NCBI GenBank assembly: GCA_947495125.1
Contig: CANLXL010000010.1
Span: forward strand, 62,001 to 126,000
Length of the DNA: 64,000 bases
Origin: an uncultured Flaviramulus sp.
Lineage (GTDB): Bacteria; Bacteroidota; Bacteroidia; Flavobacteriales; Flavobacteriaceae
Direction: 5' to 3'
Positions 53,907 to 63,218 of the stretch are shown here, piece by piece. Each line of letters starts with the position of its first letter. Positions within the stretch are counted from its first letter, which is position 1. The translations under genes were made by a program, and so were the position numbers. The notes beneath the pieces were generated by a model. It was not told where the DNA came from, made no database searches, and saw only the letters and a program-made list of their open reading frames with translations.

Positions 53907-54058
53907 CTCTCACTCCGGAACCTATACTGATTTCTCCAGTGATATCAAGGATTTGCTTTTTAAGATGTTTAGGGTAACTAAAAGGGTAACCACTTTTTTT
54001 AAGTATCAAATGTTCTATTGTAAATAAGCAAAAATTATTTTAACAGATAAAATATTCT
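53907..54058 (+). repeat. Boundary repeat, copy D (long form)
   Basis: GCTCTCACTCCGGAACCTA, 22 nt, TCAAGGA, 21 nt, GGTAACTAAAAGGGTAACC, followed by about 75 bp that matches the right part of copy C (CACTTTTTTTAAGTATCAAATG, TTGTAAAT, GATAAAAT). Located just upstream of the SUMF1-like gene. Confidence 0.8.
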
Positions 54059-54542
54059 TTACCATTTTGATTGAATTTCATCATTATCATCGTATTTTAT
54101 TATTCTACTTGAAAAATATTAATACTTGTAGGCATCTTCTTTTTTGGATCTATTAAAACTCACTTTTTCTTGTTACCACTTGCATATCTTTAGGATAAAT
54201 ACATATTCTGCCCATTGGCTCAAAATTTAACACCTACTAACGATATTTATTTTTCAAATTGTGTAACGACGTAAGTTTGCATAGGTTTTCTTAAAGGTTG
54301 ATTTTGATTCTACATAAAATGCGATTGAATACAGACCGACTGTAAATATTCCAATTGATTCGAGTGCTTCATCACAAACAATGACTCTAGTGGGTGTGCC
54401 AACAGGTACAGGGAATGATATTTACTTACTTTTGTTGAGTTCTTTCAATTGATTTATGATATTTGGCAATTAAGAAATAATCTCATAACTTAGATATCTC
54501 AAGTCCATCCGTTATTAAACTCGCTTGAAGTGACTGATATTT
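54059..54542. other. Gene-free stretch after boundary repeat D
   Basis: About 480 bp of A/T-rich DNA between copy D and the TPR kinase gene. A motif AAAACTCACTTTTTCTTG near 54157 resembles the CACTTTTT elements at 25.7 and 28.1 kb. No convincing reading frame, RNA gene or terminator. The promoter of the kinase/regulator pair should be near its 3' end. Confidence 0.4.
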
Positions 54543-56636
54543 ATGCGGAAAATTCTTTTAATATTACTTTTGTGCTTTGTAGCAGTTTCATTTGCTCAAA
54601 ATGAGCGGAAACTAGATTCTCTGTACACTATTTGGAAAGATGATTCAAAAGTCGATTCTACTCGAGTTAAAGCATTCTATAATCATATTTACGATGGTTA
54701 CTTGTTTTCTAAACCTGATAGCGCATTTATTCTAGGACAAGAATTACTTGATTTTTCGAAAAAAAACAGATATCCAAAAGGGCAAGTTTTGGGCTTAAAT
54801 CTTCATGGTATTAGATATTCTATAGCCCAAGATTATGAACGTGCTGAGGAGGTGTTTTTGAGGAGTATAGAAGTTTTAAATCAAATAGGAGATGACAGAA
54901 ATATTGCATCCACATATAACAATTTAGGTAATTTATCCAACCTTAGAACAGAATATGTAGAAGCGATAAAGTATTACAAGAATTCTTTAAAAGCAAGTGA
55001 AGAGTTAAAGGACAATAAATTAATATCAGCTTCTTTGAATAATATTGGTTCTGTTTATAGAAAACTTGGAAATTATTCTAGAGCTATTAGTTATTTTGAA
55101 AGGGGGCTCTCTATTTCAGAAAGTGAAAATGATAGTATTAGTATGGTTGCTTCATATAGTAATGTTGGAAATATTTATTTGTCTATCTCGGACAATGATA
55201 ATGCATTGAAATACTATAAGAAAGCTCTAGAAATATCTCAAAATCTAAAAAACTTTTCTGCGGTTGCTTCAATAAATGGAAATATTGGTTTAATCCATAA
55301 TAGATTGGGACAATATGAATTTGCTTTGGCATCAGAAAATAACCGATTAAAATTCTATGAAGAAACCGGAGATAAAATTGGACTTACCAGCGCTCTAACT
55401 GCCATAGGAAATATCTACTCGAATTTAGATAGTCTCGACCAAGCAAAAAAGTCTTATGAAAAAAGCTTACAAATTTCAACTCAATATTCTTTAAAAACTG
55501 AACAAAGTTTAGCAATTTATAATCTTGGAGTAGTACATTTTGAGCTTCGTAGGTATAATGAATCTATAAGAAAATGTTTGTTAAGTTACACTTTTTTTAA
55601 GGACCAAAAAGATTTATCTTTTCAAAAAGAAGCCTGTAAATGCTTGTATGATTCATATAAAGCTAAAGGAGATACTCAGAAGGCCTTAAGTTATCATGAA
55701 GAAATGATGGCACTTAATGATAGTTTAAAACCAATAGAAACTGCAAAAAAATTGCAAAAAATGGAGTTTGAAAAACAAGTATTGGCAGACAGTTTGCTAC
55801 AAGTGGAAAAAGAGTTAATAGTAGAAATAGCACATCAAAAAGAAAAAAACAAACTTACTTGGGGTTGGGGTGGTAGTTTAAGCGCCGTGTCTATACTTGC
55901 ATTTCTAGTGTTTAGAAATGTAAAACAGAAACAAAGAAAAGCAGAAGAGGAACGCCAGAAACAGATTGAAGAAAAAGAAAAAATCCTTAAAGATTTAGAG
56001 CTTCAGACCATTGATGCCATGATAGCTGGTCAAGAAAAAGAAAGACAGCGTCTAGCGGCAGACTTGCATGATAGCGTAGGAGCTACTTTGGCAGCAGCGA
56101 AACTGCAATTCAACCATTTGATAAAGGACGAGATAGACAACAAAATAAGAGAAAAACTCATAAAAAAAACAAGTACACTTTTAGAAGATGCCTATGTAGA
56201 AATACGTTCTATGGCACATTTGAAAAATGCTGGCGTAATAGCTAAAAATGGACTTTTACCAGCTGTGAAAAATCTTACGGATAATGCCTCTGGTATCAAC
56301 GGCTTGTCTTTCGAAATCCAAAGTTTTGGATTGGAGCAGCGTTTGGATAATAGCCTTGAAATTTCAATTTTCCGAATCATACAAGAACTGGTAACCAATA
56401 TCATTAAACACGCCAATGCAACCAAAGGAATAGTTTATCTTACAAATCACGACAGCAACTTAAATGTCATGATAGAAGATAATGGCAAAGGGTTTAACCC
56501 AAAACAAATCAAAACTAACAAATCTGGTATGGGAATTTCTAGCATAGATAAACGTGTTGGACATTTGGAAGGCAAACTCAGTATAGAATCTGAACTAAAT
56601 AAAGGAACTACAGTGATAATAGACATCCCCTTATGA
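54543..56636 (+). CDS. TPR-containing sensor histidine kinase (HisKA_3 type)
   Basis: 697 aa. A signal peptide (cleavage near SFAQ, residue 19) precedes a periplasmic TPR array (about 70-400; repeated ASTYNNLGNLSNLRTEY, ASLNNIGSVYRKLGNY, ASYSNVGNIYLSISD). One transmembrane helix (about 438-457) and a coiled coil follow. The HisKA_3 domain has His509 (RLAADLHDSVGATL), and the HATPase domain shows ELVTNIIKHANAT, DNGKGFNPK and GMGISSIDKR. It is the partner of the next gene by ATGA overlap. It is a paralogue in layout of the kinase at 859-2886. The downstream exported proteins at 57.3-63 kb are possible targets of the pair. Confidence 0.93.
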   Translation: MRKILLILLLCFVAVSFAQNERKLDSLYTIWKDDSKVDSTRVKAFYNHIYDGYLFSKPDSAFILGQELLDFSKKNRYPKGQVLGLNLHGIRYSIAQDYERAEEVFLRSIEVLNQIGDDRNIASTYNNLGNLSNLRTEYVEAIKYYKNSLKASEELKDNKLISASLNNIGSVYRKLGNYSRAISYFERGLSISESENDSISMVASYSNVGNIYLSISDNDNALKYYKKALEISQNLKNFSAVASINGNIGLIHNRLGQYEFALASENNRLKFYEETGDKIGLTSALTAIGNIYSNLDSLDQAKKSYEKSLQISTQYSLKTEQSLAIYNLGVVHFELRRYNESIRKCLLSYTFFKDQKDLSFQKEACKCLYDSYKAKGDTQKALSYHEEMMALNDSLKPIETAKKLQKMEFEKQVLADSLLQVEKELIVEIAHQKEKNKLTWGWGGSLSAVSILAFLVFRNVKQKQRKAEEERQKQIEEKEKILKDLELQTIDAMIAGQEKERQRLAADLHDSVGATLAAAKLQFNHLIKDEIDNKIREKLIKKTSTLLEDAYVEIRSMAHLKNAGVIAKNGLLPAVKNLTDNASGINGLSFEIQSFGLEQRLDNSLEISIFRIIQELVTNIIKHANATKGIVYLTNHDSNLNVMIEDNGKGFNPKQIKTNKSGMGISSIDKRVGHLEGKLSIESELNKGTTVIIDIPL

Positions 56637-57250
56637 TACGAGTAGCATTTGCTGAAGACCACTTAGCCTTGATTGACGGTATAAAACTTCTATTGAAATA
56701 TGAAGAGGGTATAGAAATAGTTGGCACTACAAGTAATGGCGAAGATCTTCTCAATTTAGTCCGATTAAAAGAACCCAATGTGGTTATTACCGATATACAA
56801 ATGCCAAAAATGGATGGCATCACTGCTACTAAAATCATAAAAAAAGAATTTCCTCACATAAAAGTCTTGGCTTTCACTATGTTTGACCAGATAGATGCCA
56901 TTAAACAAATGGTTGATGCTGGTGCCTCTGGCTATTTGCTTAAAAATTCTGCCTTAGAAGAAATACTAAAAGCCATAATATCCGTACATCAAGGTCGAAC
57001 TTATTTTGATGCTAATATAGAAGTGAATATTGATAGCCCATCCAAAAAAAAGAAAGGCATATTAACTAATCGCCAAAGAGAAATTTTACGACTAATAGGA
57101 GAAGGAAAAACCTCTAAAGAAATTGCCGAAGAGTTGTTTATTGGTGTACATACCGTCGACACGCATCGTAAAAATATGGTACGTATTCTAGGGCTCCATG
57201 GTAAAGGTGAACTCATGCGCTATGCTTTGGAAAAGAAGTATACGTTTTAA
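56633..57250 (+). CDS. NarL/LuxR-family response regulator
   Basis: 205 aa. Receiver residues 1-118 have an acidic pair at about 9-10 (AEDH), phospho-acceptor Asp54 (VITDIQMPKMDG) and a KN pair near 104 (GYLLKNS). LuxR-type HTH lies about 138-200 (LTNRQREILRLIGEGKTSKEIAEELFIGVHTVDTHRKNM). The start overlaps the kinase stop (ATGA), a tight cognate pair. It is followed by a hairpin/T-run that also forms part of the leader of the next gene. Confidence 0.94.
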   Translation: MIRVAFAEDHLALIDGIKLLLKYEEGIEIVGTTSNGEDLLNLVRLKEPNVVITDIQMPKMDGITATKIIKKEFPHIKVLAFTMFDQIDAIKQMVDAGASGYLLKNSALEEILKAIISVHQGRTYFDANIEVNIDSPSKKKKGILTNRQREILRLIGEGKTSKEIAEELFIGVHTVDTHRKNMVRILGLHGKGELMRYALEKKYTF

Positions 57251-57277
57251 TTTCTAAAAAATTTATAGAATATTTCT

Positions 57278-57303
57278 AAAAATACCTGCTATTGGGTATT
57301 TTT
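57278..57303 (+). terminator. Terminator hairpin, first copy of a repeated leader
   Basis: Stem AAAAATACC (57278-57286) with GGTATTTTT (57295-57303), an 8-nt loop (TGCTATTG), then a T-run and GTGTCTTCTATTTT. It terminates the kinase/regulator transcript. The same block recurs at 58368, upstream of another exported protein. Confidence 0.65.
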
Positions 57304-57378
57304 TTGTGTCTTCTATTTTCTGAATTTGCCATCATTATTAACCAAAACATTTAATTATGAAAACTTTAAATTTAAAAC
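57278..57378 (+). repeat. Repeated leader, copy 1
   Basis: About 100 bp from the hairpin through TTTTTTTGTGTCTTCTATTTT, TGAATTTGC, the TTTAATTATGAAAACTTTAAAT start region and the first codons of the CarboxypepD-type lipoprotein. It aligns with 58368-58468 almost throughout. The TGAATTTG segment resembles a Bacteroidota -7 box, so a shared promoter plus start region is likely. Confidence 0.7.
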
Positions 57379-58115
57379 CAGCTATTGTTTTATTCGCATT
57401 AATATCATTTTTTAGTTGTGAAGATGATTTGGATTCTAACCAGGACTTTGTTGTCCCTGGATTAGCTCGATTCAAAGATATAGTTAAAGATGAAAATGGC
57501 AATCCGGTTTCTGGGGCTCGAGTAGTAATTTGGGCTAATGATGCTAGGCATACAGATGTAACGGATGATAATGGTGAGTATAACATGCTAATTCCTGTTG
57601 ATGAATTTCCTACATCTGGACAAATAGCAATTTCAATGTCTAAAACTGGTTATAGACCACTAATTGCTACATATTCCACTCCAGTATCAGACCAAATTTT
57701 ATACGGCATTTCACAAGCTATTATTGAATGCCCTGGTTGTGTTAATGTAATTGGTGATGAATCCGATTTGTATCACGTTGGTGATGATAATTATGCTGGA
57801 AGTGCAAATAGTCAATTTCAAAAGGGTTCAGACGACCCTGTTGGTATACCATTTCGATTCACTCTCCCCGTTACTTCTAAATTCAGGGTGGTATTTCTTG
57901 CCAAAGGAGTTCAAAATTATGGTTCTCGTATTTATTATGGAAATAATTCATCTTATGAAATAACAGCATCTGCATCTAATGGTAATTATTCTTTCTATTC
58001 ATACACGTTTAACACTAATGCAGGTGTGAATTTTATTGCATTACTTACAGCAGAGAACGCTTCGGGAGATAAGGATGACTGGGAGTTTGTTGGTTTGCAT
58101 GTTGAGGGCATATGA
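57357..58115 (+). CDS. Lipoprotein with carboxypeptidase-regulatory-like domain
   Basis: 252 aa. The signal MKTLNLKPAIVLFALISFFSC has acceptor Cys21. Residues about 36-115 form a CarboxypepD_reg-like beta-sandwich (RFKDIVKDENGNPVSGARVVIWANDARHTDVTDDNGEYNMLIP). The C-terminal half (about 125-252) is a second beta-rich domain with IECPGCVNVIG and a terminal DDWEFVGLHVEG strand resembling a carbohydrate- or pre-peptidase-type module. Surface location is expected. The first five codons and the leader are shared with the gene at 58449. A clean terminator follows it. Confidence 0.78.
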   Translation: MKTLNLKPAIVLFALISFFSCEDDLDSNQDFVVPGLARFKDIVKDENGNPVSGARVVIWANDARHTDVTDDNGEYNMLIPVDEFPTSGQIAISMSKTGYRPLIATYSTPVSDQILYGISQAIIECPGCVNVIGDESDLYHVGDDNYAGSANSQFQKGSDDPVGIPFRFTLPVTSKFRVVFLAKGVQNYGSRIYYGNNSSYEITASASNGNYSFYSYTFNTNAGVNFIALLTAENASGDKDDWEFVGLHVEGI

Positions 58116-58190
58116 TTCAAGATTAATAATCAGCAATGCATATCATTCATTAGCAAATTATAGCGATAGTTATATCCATTATTGAATTCT

Positions 58191-58218
58191 AAAAACTCCT
58201 TAAAATTTAGGAGTTTTT
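58191..58218 (+). terminator. Intrinsic terminator after the CarboxypepD-type lipoprotein
   Basis: A perfect 10-bp inverted repeat (58191-58200 AAAAACTCCT; 58209-58218) with an 8-nt loop and a T-rich right arm, 76 bp after the stop codon. Its presence makes the second leader hairpin at 58368 unnecessary as a terminator for this gene. Confidence 0.8.
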
Positions 58219-58367
58219 CGTTATTGACAGTTCTAAGGCTTACTGGTATAGTGATCTGGAGCTACGACCTGGGCAAGTGTAACAGATGAGACTACAGGCT
58301 TTATTCTCGTTTACTTCATTTAAATAGAACTATATTCAAAATAATTCTAAAATAGAACTCAGAACTT

Positions 58368-58468
58368 AAAAATACCCACTATTGGGTATTTTTTTGTGTC
58401 TTCTATTTTATGAATTTGCAAAAGGAAATAACCAATAAACCTTTAATTATGAAAACTTTAAATTTTAA
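58368..58468 (+). repeat. Repeated leader, copy 2, with perfect hairpin
   Basis: Hairpin AAAAATACCC (58368-58377) / GGGTATTTTT (58384-58393) with loop ACTATT, then the same TTTTTTTGTGTCTTCTATTTT, TGAATTTGC and TTAATTATGAAAACTTTAAAT as copy 1. It places the real start of the next gene at ATG 58449. The rest of the gap (58219-58367) shows nothing recognisable. Confidence 0.7.
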
Positions 58469-60920
58469 ACTTTACAGACTATTTATTATTTCTTTTCTAG
58501 CTCTATTTGCTCATACATCTTATGGACAAGTTTCACAAGATGGGGGTTTTAAATACCAAGACTATAGTATCGCAAGTAATATTTATGCTCGTGTAAGATG
58601 TAACTATACTTATGATGATTTTGATGATGATGGTGTATTAAATTGGCATACAACGGCAAGCTTGAAAATTGTAAATAATAGTCCTTATGACATCAAAATA
58701 GAATATGAATTTATTTATGAGCCGGAAAGGGGTAGATACTGTTCAAACAAGAATAGTATTGTTGAGTACAAAGTTTTAAAGGCTGGGCAATCTAAAGTGT
58801 TTTGTGCTTCTGGTGCAACCAATTCCTTTAATCCAAATTCTACATGGTCATTTTTTAGAAGAGTCAGAAAAATTTTACCAACTGAATTTAAACTGACTTG
58901 GGAGTACGAAATTATTCAACCTAACCAATCTACGGCTGGTTATGATGTAAAGCGTTTCAAATCATTAATACGCTCAGGACAGGACTGTTATAGTCGTAAG
59001 GTCTATTCCTGCGCCATTAATTATTTTGAACAGGCCTATAAAATAAATCCAAATTCTCAGGAAGCGGAAACGGGCTTGGTAAATGCTACGGCATTTTTGG
59101 CAGATAATTATTTTTCTAACAAACAGTACGGATTGGCGATAGAATACTTTAATAAAGTACTGAAATTAAGACCTACAAGAGATTATGCCAAAAGAAAGAT
59201 CCAACAAGCCTTAGAAGCAATTGACAAGAAGAAACGGCAAAAAAATGAATCAGAAACGTATAGCTCTCTAAAGGTAAAAGCTAATAGTACAGAAAATACA
59301 GGAAATTACCAGCAAGCCCTTGATTATTATATAGAAATGAAACTAATCATACAGAATTCATCATACGATAAAGCTGGAACAACTACTTATGTAGGCTCAA
59401 TGAACTTTATTAATTCTAAAATAGCAACTCTAGAGAAAAAAATTAAAAAACAAAATAGTGTACAAGCTCAGGCTAGCAAAAATTCACAAAGTGTTGCCTT
59501 ACAAAATGGAACACCCGCTCAAATCGTAACTCCTTTAACAAATAGAACAGTTTCGTCAAATATAAGTCGTGACATAAATAAAACCCAAAGTGTCTCTCGG
59601 CTAATTCAAGAAGCTAGAAATGCCTACGGAGCAGGTGATACGCAGCGATCCATTCAGCTCTTGAACCAAGCCAAATCACAAGATCCTAATAATTCTCAAA
59701 TCGACAAATTATTAAAACAAAGTCGGGAATGGGAAGCATACAAAAGCCTCAGCGCTTTAAATGTTACCTCTGCTAATGCATCTGTATATTCCACAGAACT
59801 TAATGCTATAAACACAAGTCTCGAACAATATATTTCAACGGAACTCGATCCAACTACTGTTGCGTTAACAAAAACCCTGTCATCTACGTTCTCTACTGGT
59901 GATCAGCAGTTAGATAATTTAGCCACAAATCTAGGTTTGGCGTTAGCCGCATCTTCGGCTGCTAAAGAGCGTAGACTTGCAGCGGAACGTGCAGAAAGAG
60001 AAGCGAAACGGGCTGCAGAAAAAGCTAAAGAACAAAAAGAAATTAATTCTAAAATAAAGGAATTAATAAGTAGATATAATGATTTAAGTTGTAATGACAT
60101 ATTAAAACTGTCAAAACTTTGGATAAAATCTGAGACTATGTCGAATAAAGATAAGCTTATGATATCGAATTTAAATAAACTCAATACTGATTGCTACAAT
60201 TCATTAAGTAGTGAGGATAAATGGTGGGTACATGAGCGGTTTTCAGAAATTACGACTAACAATATTGAAAAGATCGTACACATCAAGGAAGAATTGAATT
60301 TTATACCAGAGAATATGTATAAGTTGATTTATAATAAAATGTATAGCCTTTACAACCTATTAGATGACGATGATCGAGCTAAGATGAGAAATCAACTCAC
60401 CAATTACTATTATGCATCAATTGTACCTAATAAAAAGAATATTTACAGATGGAATTATAGATCCCTAAAACAAAATCAAAAGGAGTTAAACAAGGTTATA
60501 GACAAAAAAACATTAAAGGCTATTAAGAAGAATCCGGAAGCTGAGGTGGATTTGAGTTTTATGTTAAAACGCTATGACTATCTTAGAAAAATGAGGAAGG
60601 AAATAGCACTTAAAAAACGCCTATTGAATGAAAATAAAAAGGAAGTTGAGATAAAAATTTCTGCGTCTACGGGGTATAAAGGTGTCAATAAAAAAGATGA
60701 TGTGAGAATAGTACAGTGTTTATTAAATCAATTTAAAGCAAAAAACAACATTAAAGGTAGACTTGTGGTGGATGGGTTATACGGCAAGAATACAAGGGCT
60801 GTAATAATTAAATTTCAAAGAACACACCAATTAGAGGCCACAGGTCTTATCACACCTGATGGAGAGGAATTAAAATTATTAATTAATAAGGCAGACAATG
60901 TATTGGAGTGTAAGGATTAA
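58449..60920 (+). CDS. Exported TPR protein with C-terminal peptidoglycan-binding domain
   Basis: Start at ATG 58449, fixed by alignment with the leader of the gene at 57357; an earlier ATG at 58410 gives a poor signal. 823 aa. Signal MKTLNFKLYRLFIISFLALF, cleaved near SYGQ (residue about 27). A beta-rich N-terminal domain (to about 150), TPR-like helices (about 165-320: AINYFEQAYKINPNSQEAETG, AIEYFNKVLKLRP) and a Gln/Ser-rich linker follow. Next come more helical repeats (about 385-420), an Ala/Lys/Arg coiled coil (about 510-545), and a helical region. The last about 80 residues form a PG_binding_1-type domain (DDVRIVQCLLNQF, DGLYGKNTRAVIIKFQRTH, TPDGE). It is probably an envelope protein that contacts peptidoglycan. 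Confidence 0.82.
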   Translation: MKTLNFKLYRLFIISFLALFAHTSYGQVSQDGGFKYQDYSIASNIYARVRCNYTYDDFDDDGVLNWHTTASLKIVNNSPYDIKIEYEFIYEPERGRYCSNKNSIVEYKVLKAGQSKVFCASGATNSFNPNSTWSFFRRVRKILPTEFKLTWEYEIIQPNQSTAGYDVKRFKSLIRSGQDCYSRKVYSCAINYFEQAYKINPNSQEAETGLVNATAFLADNYFSNKQYGLAIEYFNKVLKLRPTRDYAKRKIQQALEAIDKKKRQKNESETYSSLKVKANSTENTGNYQQALDYYIEMKLIIQNSSYDKAGTTTYVGSMNFINSKIATLEKKIKKQNSVQAQASKNSQSVALQNGTPAQIVTPLTNRTVSSNISRDINKTQSVSRLIQEARNAYGAGDTQRSIQLLNQAKSQDPNNSQIDKLLKQSREWEAYKSLSALNVTSANASVYSTELNAINTSLEQYISTELDPTTVALTKTLSSTFSTGDQQLDNLATNLGLALAASSAAKERRLAAERAEREAKRAAEKAKEQKEINSKIKELISRYNDLSCNDILKLSKLWIKSETMSNKDKLMISNLNKLNTDCYNSLSSEDKWWVHERFSEITTNNIEKIVHIKEELNFIPENMYKLIYNKMYSLYNLLDDDDRAKMRNQLTNYYYASIVPNKKNIYRWNYRSLKQNQKELNKVIDKKTLKAIKKNPEAEVDLSFMLKRYDYLRKMRKEIALKKRLLNENKKEVEIKISASTGYKGVNKKDDVRIVQCLLNQFKAKNNIKGRLVVDGLYGKNTRAVIIKFQRTHQLEATGLITPDGEELKLLINKADNVLECKD

Positions 60921-60987
60921 ATATAATGTTAACATAATTAAACTCTCAATCCACCATCACCTCACCTACTTTTTAAAACAATTAAAA

Positions 60988-62985
60988 ATGAAAAAAATAC
61001 TCCTATTTTTAGTAACAGTTTCCTTTAACATATCAGTATGGGGGCAAATAAGTGAATACAAAAATTTGGGCAACACCTTTGAGTTTGACTCAGGTCAAGA
61101 TCCAGAATTTGTTGAATTTAACGGAAAGGTTTACTTCATCGGTGATTTTAACAATGCTAACAATGAGTTTATTTTGTCTATTGATGAAAGCAATCAGTCA
61201 AATATAGAATTTGATCCTACTGGCGGATTTTTAACTGACCAGTTTGACATCCAAGCTCTTACAGTCTATAATAATCAACTCTATTTCGCATTGGCTAATT
61301 TGACTACAAATCCAGGTAATTATTTCTTATACAGATTAAATGGAGGAATTGGAGAACTGGTTTCTGGGTCGGCTTTAGTCAGTGATCCCTATGAAGCAAG
61401 AATGATCGAATATAATAATGTATTGTATTTTGCTGGTCGAGAGAATTCAAGTGTACCAGAAATTGGATTGATTAGTTATTCGCCAAGTCATGGATTTGAT
61501 CAGGTTAACACAACTGTTTTAAGTGAGGATTTCTCTCCAACACGATTTACAGTGGGAGCAAACAATATCCTCTATTTTTTTGAAGAAGATGTAGACTTCC
61601 CTAATAAGTTGTACTTATTGTACAGCTTGGATACCAATTCTGGCTCTGCAAATCTTTCAACGGTAAGCACATTTAGTTGGTTTGGTGATGGTTTTAATGC
61701 TCCAGTTGTAAGTGTATTTGGTGATAAACTTATCATCATATCCAAAGATGCAGTAAACGGTATTGAGGAAATCTATCAGCTAAGCTCAAGTAATGTTATT
61801 AGCAGCATTTCAGGGTTGATTGGTATTTCTAGTGATAGTTTTGGTAATCAGATTAACTACAATACTGGAGGGATTATCTATAACGGTCAATTGGCACTTT
61901 TTAGGGCTAGTAACTCTACAATAACTACCACCGATTTTGTTGATGATAGGTTGGTGCTTCTGTCAGGAGACGGAAGTTTTGTGGAGTATGAACTACCGAA
62001 TTTGAATGGAGCAGGATTCTATGGGGTTGAGAACGGGGCCCTCATTTTCTTTGCTACAGGATCAGCGGGTGAAAAAATTTACGAACTCAGGGAGACTACT
62101 AACAATATATTTCCTACAGTTCGGGCAATTTTGCCTTTTAACACACAGGATATTAGTCCATTATTTGGGAAAATATTTAATGATCGACTATATTATTATG
62201 GTAACCCTCTGGATGCCAGTGATGGGAGTTTAAGGTCCCTTAACTATTATGATCCAAGTGTTCTGTTCTACGATCCGGTAATAAGTAATCAAGAAGAACT
62301 CGAGTTTTTTGGTGCATTGCAATTTAGAACTGTTTTACAAACATTGACATTACAAAATCCCAGTGGTTCAGGTACCTTGATAAATGATTTATTTCCGTTA
62401 AGCAGCTTAAGACAAGTTGATTACCTGCAAATTAATTTCACAGGAATAGAAAACCTTTCGGGGTTGGAAAACCTTGAACAAATTTATCGTTTTTTTGATT
62501 TAGCAGATAATGACTTACTCACCACACTTGATGGTTTAAATACCAATATTGTTTTTGATACTGAAACACCTGCTATTTTTGCTAATGACTTGCTTACAGA
62601 TTTTTGTGCGCTTCAACCATGGGCAGCCAGTGCCGACCCAAGTTTTGCAGCTGATTGGGCTCCCAATAATAATGGCTATAATCCTATATGGTCAGAATTG
62701 CAAAATTCATCAACATGCGAAGTTACACTTAGTATTGATAATGACTTTGCCAATGAAGAGGAAAATATAAATATATTTCCCAATCCTGTAAATAATTTAC
62801 TATGTGTAAATTCAATGGTTAATGCTGTTTATCGAATTTATGACCTTAATGGTAGGAGAGTGGTGTTGGGTGAAATTATGATTGGTATGAATGAGATTGA
62901 TACTGCATTATTACAAAGTGGTTTATATATTTTTAATATTAGTAATGATAAGAGCTCTGTAAGTAAAAAGTTTCTTAAGGAGTAG
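60988..62985 (+). CDS. T9SS-sorted surface protein with propeller-like and LRR-like regions
   Basis: I start at ATG 60988 (MKKILLFLVTVSFNISVWGQ) rather than the 30-codon upstream extension, which has no signal features. 665 aa. Signal cleavage is near VWGQ. Residues about 25-430 carry repeated FNGKVYFIGDF / YNNQLYFALANL / YNNVLYFAGREN segments suggesting a beta-propeller. Residues about 450-550 have leucine-rich, receptor-L-like spacing (LQTLTLQNPSGSG, LRQVDYLQINFTGIENLSGLENLEQIYRF). The C-terminus is a type A T9SS sorting domain (INIFPNPVNNLLCV, RIYDLNGRRVVLG, GLYIFNISND, ending KKFLKE). Confidence 0.85.
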   Translation: MKKILLFLVTVSFNISVWGQISEYKNLGNTFEFDSGQDPEFVEFNGKVYFIGDFNNANNEFILSIDESNQSNIEFDPTGGFLTDQFDIQALTVYNNQLYFALANLTTNPGNYFLYRLNGGIGELVSGSALVSDPYEARMIEYNNVLYFAGRENSSVPEIGLISYSPSHGFDQVNTTVLSEDFSPTRFTVGANNILYFFEEDVDFPNKLYLLYSLDTNSGSANLSTVSTFSWFGDGFNAPVVSVFGDKLIIISKDAVNGIEEIYQLSSSNVISSISGLIGISSDSFGNQINYNTGGIIYNGQLALFRASNSTITTTDFVDDRLVLLSGDGSFVEYELPNLNGAGFYGVENGALIFFATGSAGEKIYELRETTNNIFPTVRAILPFNTQDISPLFGKIFNDRLYYYGNPLDASDGSLRSLNYYDPSVLFYDPVISNQEELEFFGALQFRTVLQTLTLQNPSGSGTLINDLFPLSSLRQVDYLQINFTGIENLSGLENLEQIYRFFDLADNDLLTTLDGLNTNIVFDTETPAIFANDLLTDFCALQPWAASADPSFAADWAPNNNGYNPIWSELQNSSTCEVTLSIDNDFANEEENINIFPNPVNNLLCVNSMVNAVYRIYDLNGRRVVLGEIMIGMNEIDTALLQSGLYIFNISNDKSSVSKKFLKE

Positions 62986-63183
62986 TTTCTTCATTCATAT
63001 AACCGTATTGGCTTTTTTTTAATTAGTTAAATAAATTAAAAACATGTTGATAGCCTAATGATAGTGGCGAATTCGCAGCGAATCCTTAAAAAGTAGTTAC
63101 CTGGTTTGGAATCGAACCTAAAATTGCAATAGGGTAACTAAACTATGCGCTTTTAGGTGCTCTTTGAAAATAACCAAAAAAAG

Positions 63184-63218
63184 AAAAACCCTTTAAACAC
63201 TGAGTTTAAAGGGTTTTT
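63184..63218 (+). terminator. Strong intrinsic terminator
   Basis: A perfect 15-bp inverted repeat (63184-63198 AAAAACCCTTTAAAC; 63204-63218) with a 5-nt loop (ACTGA) and a terminal T-run. It lies about 200 bp after the T9SS gene and can terminate it. Confidence 0.85.

Noticed and set aside
53791..54027. 78-codon plus-strand frame crossing boundary repeat D.
   Set aside because: Starts antisense to the SUMF1-like gene's upstream region and consists largely of the repeat; reading through the repeat in the same phase as 17387-17563 is noted, but a real protein is not supported.
63092..63130. tRNA-like T-arm on the minus strand (GGTTCGATTCC).
   Set aside because: No D arm, anticodon arm or matching acceptor stem could be found around it; at most a relic.
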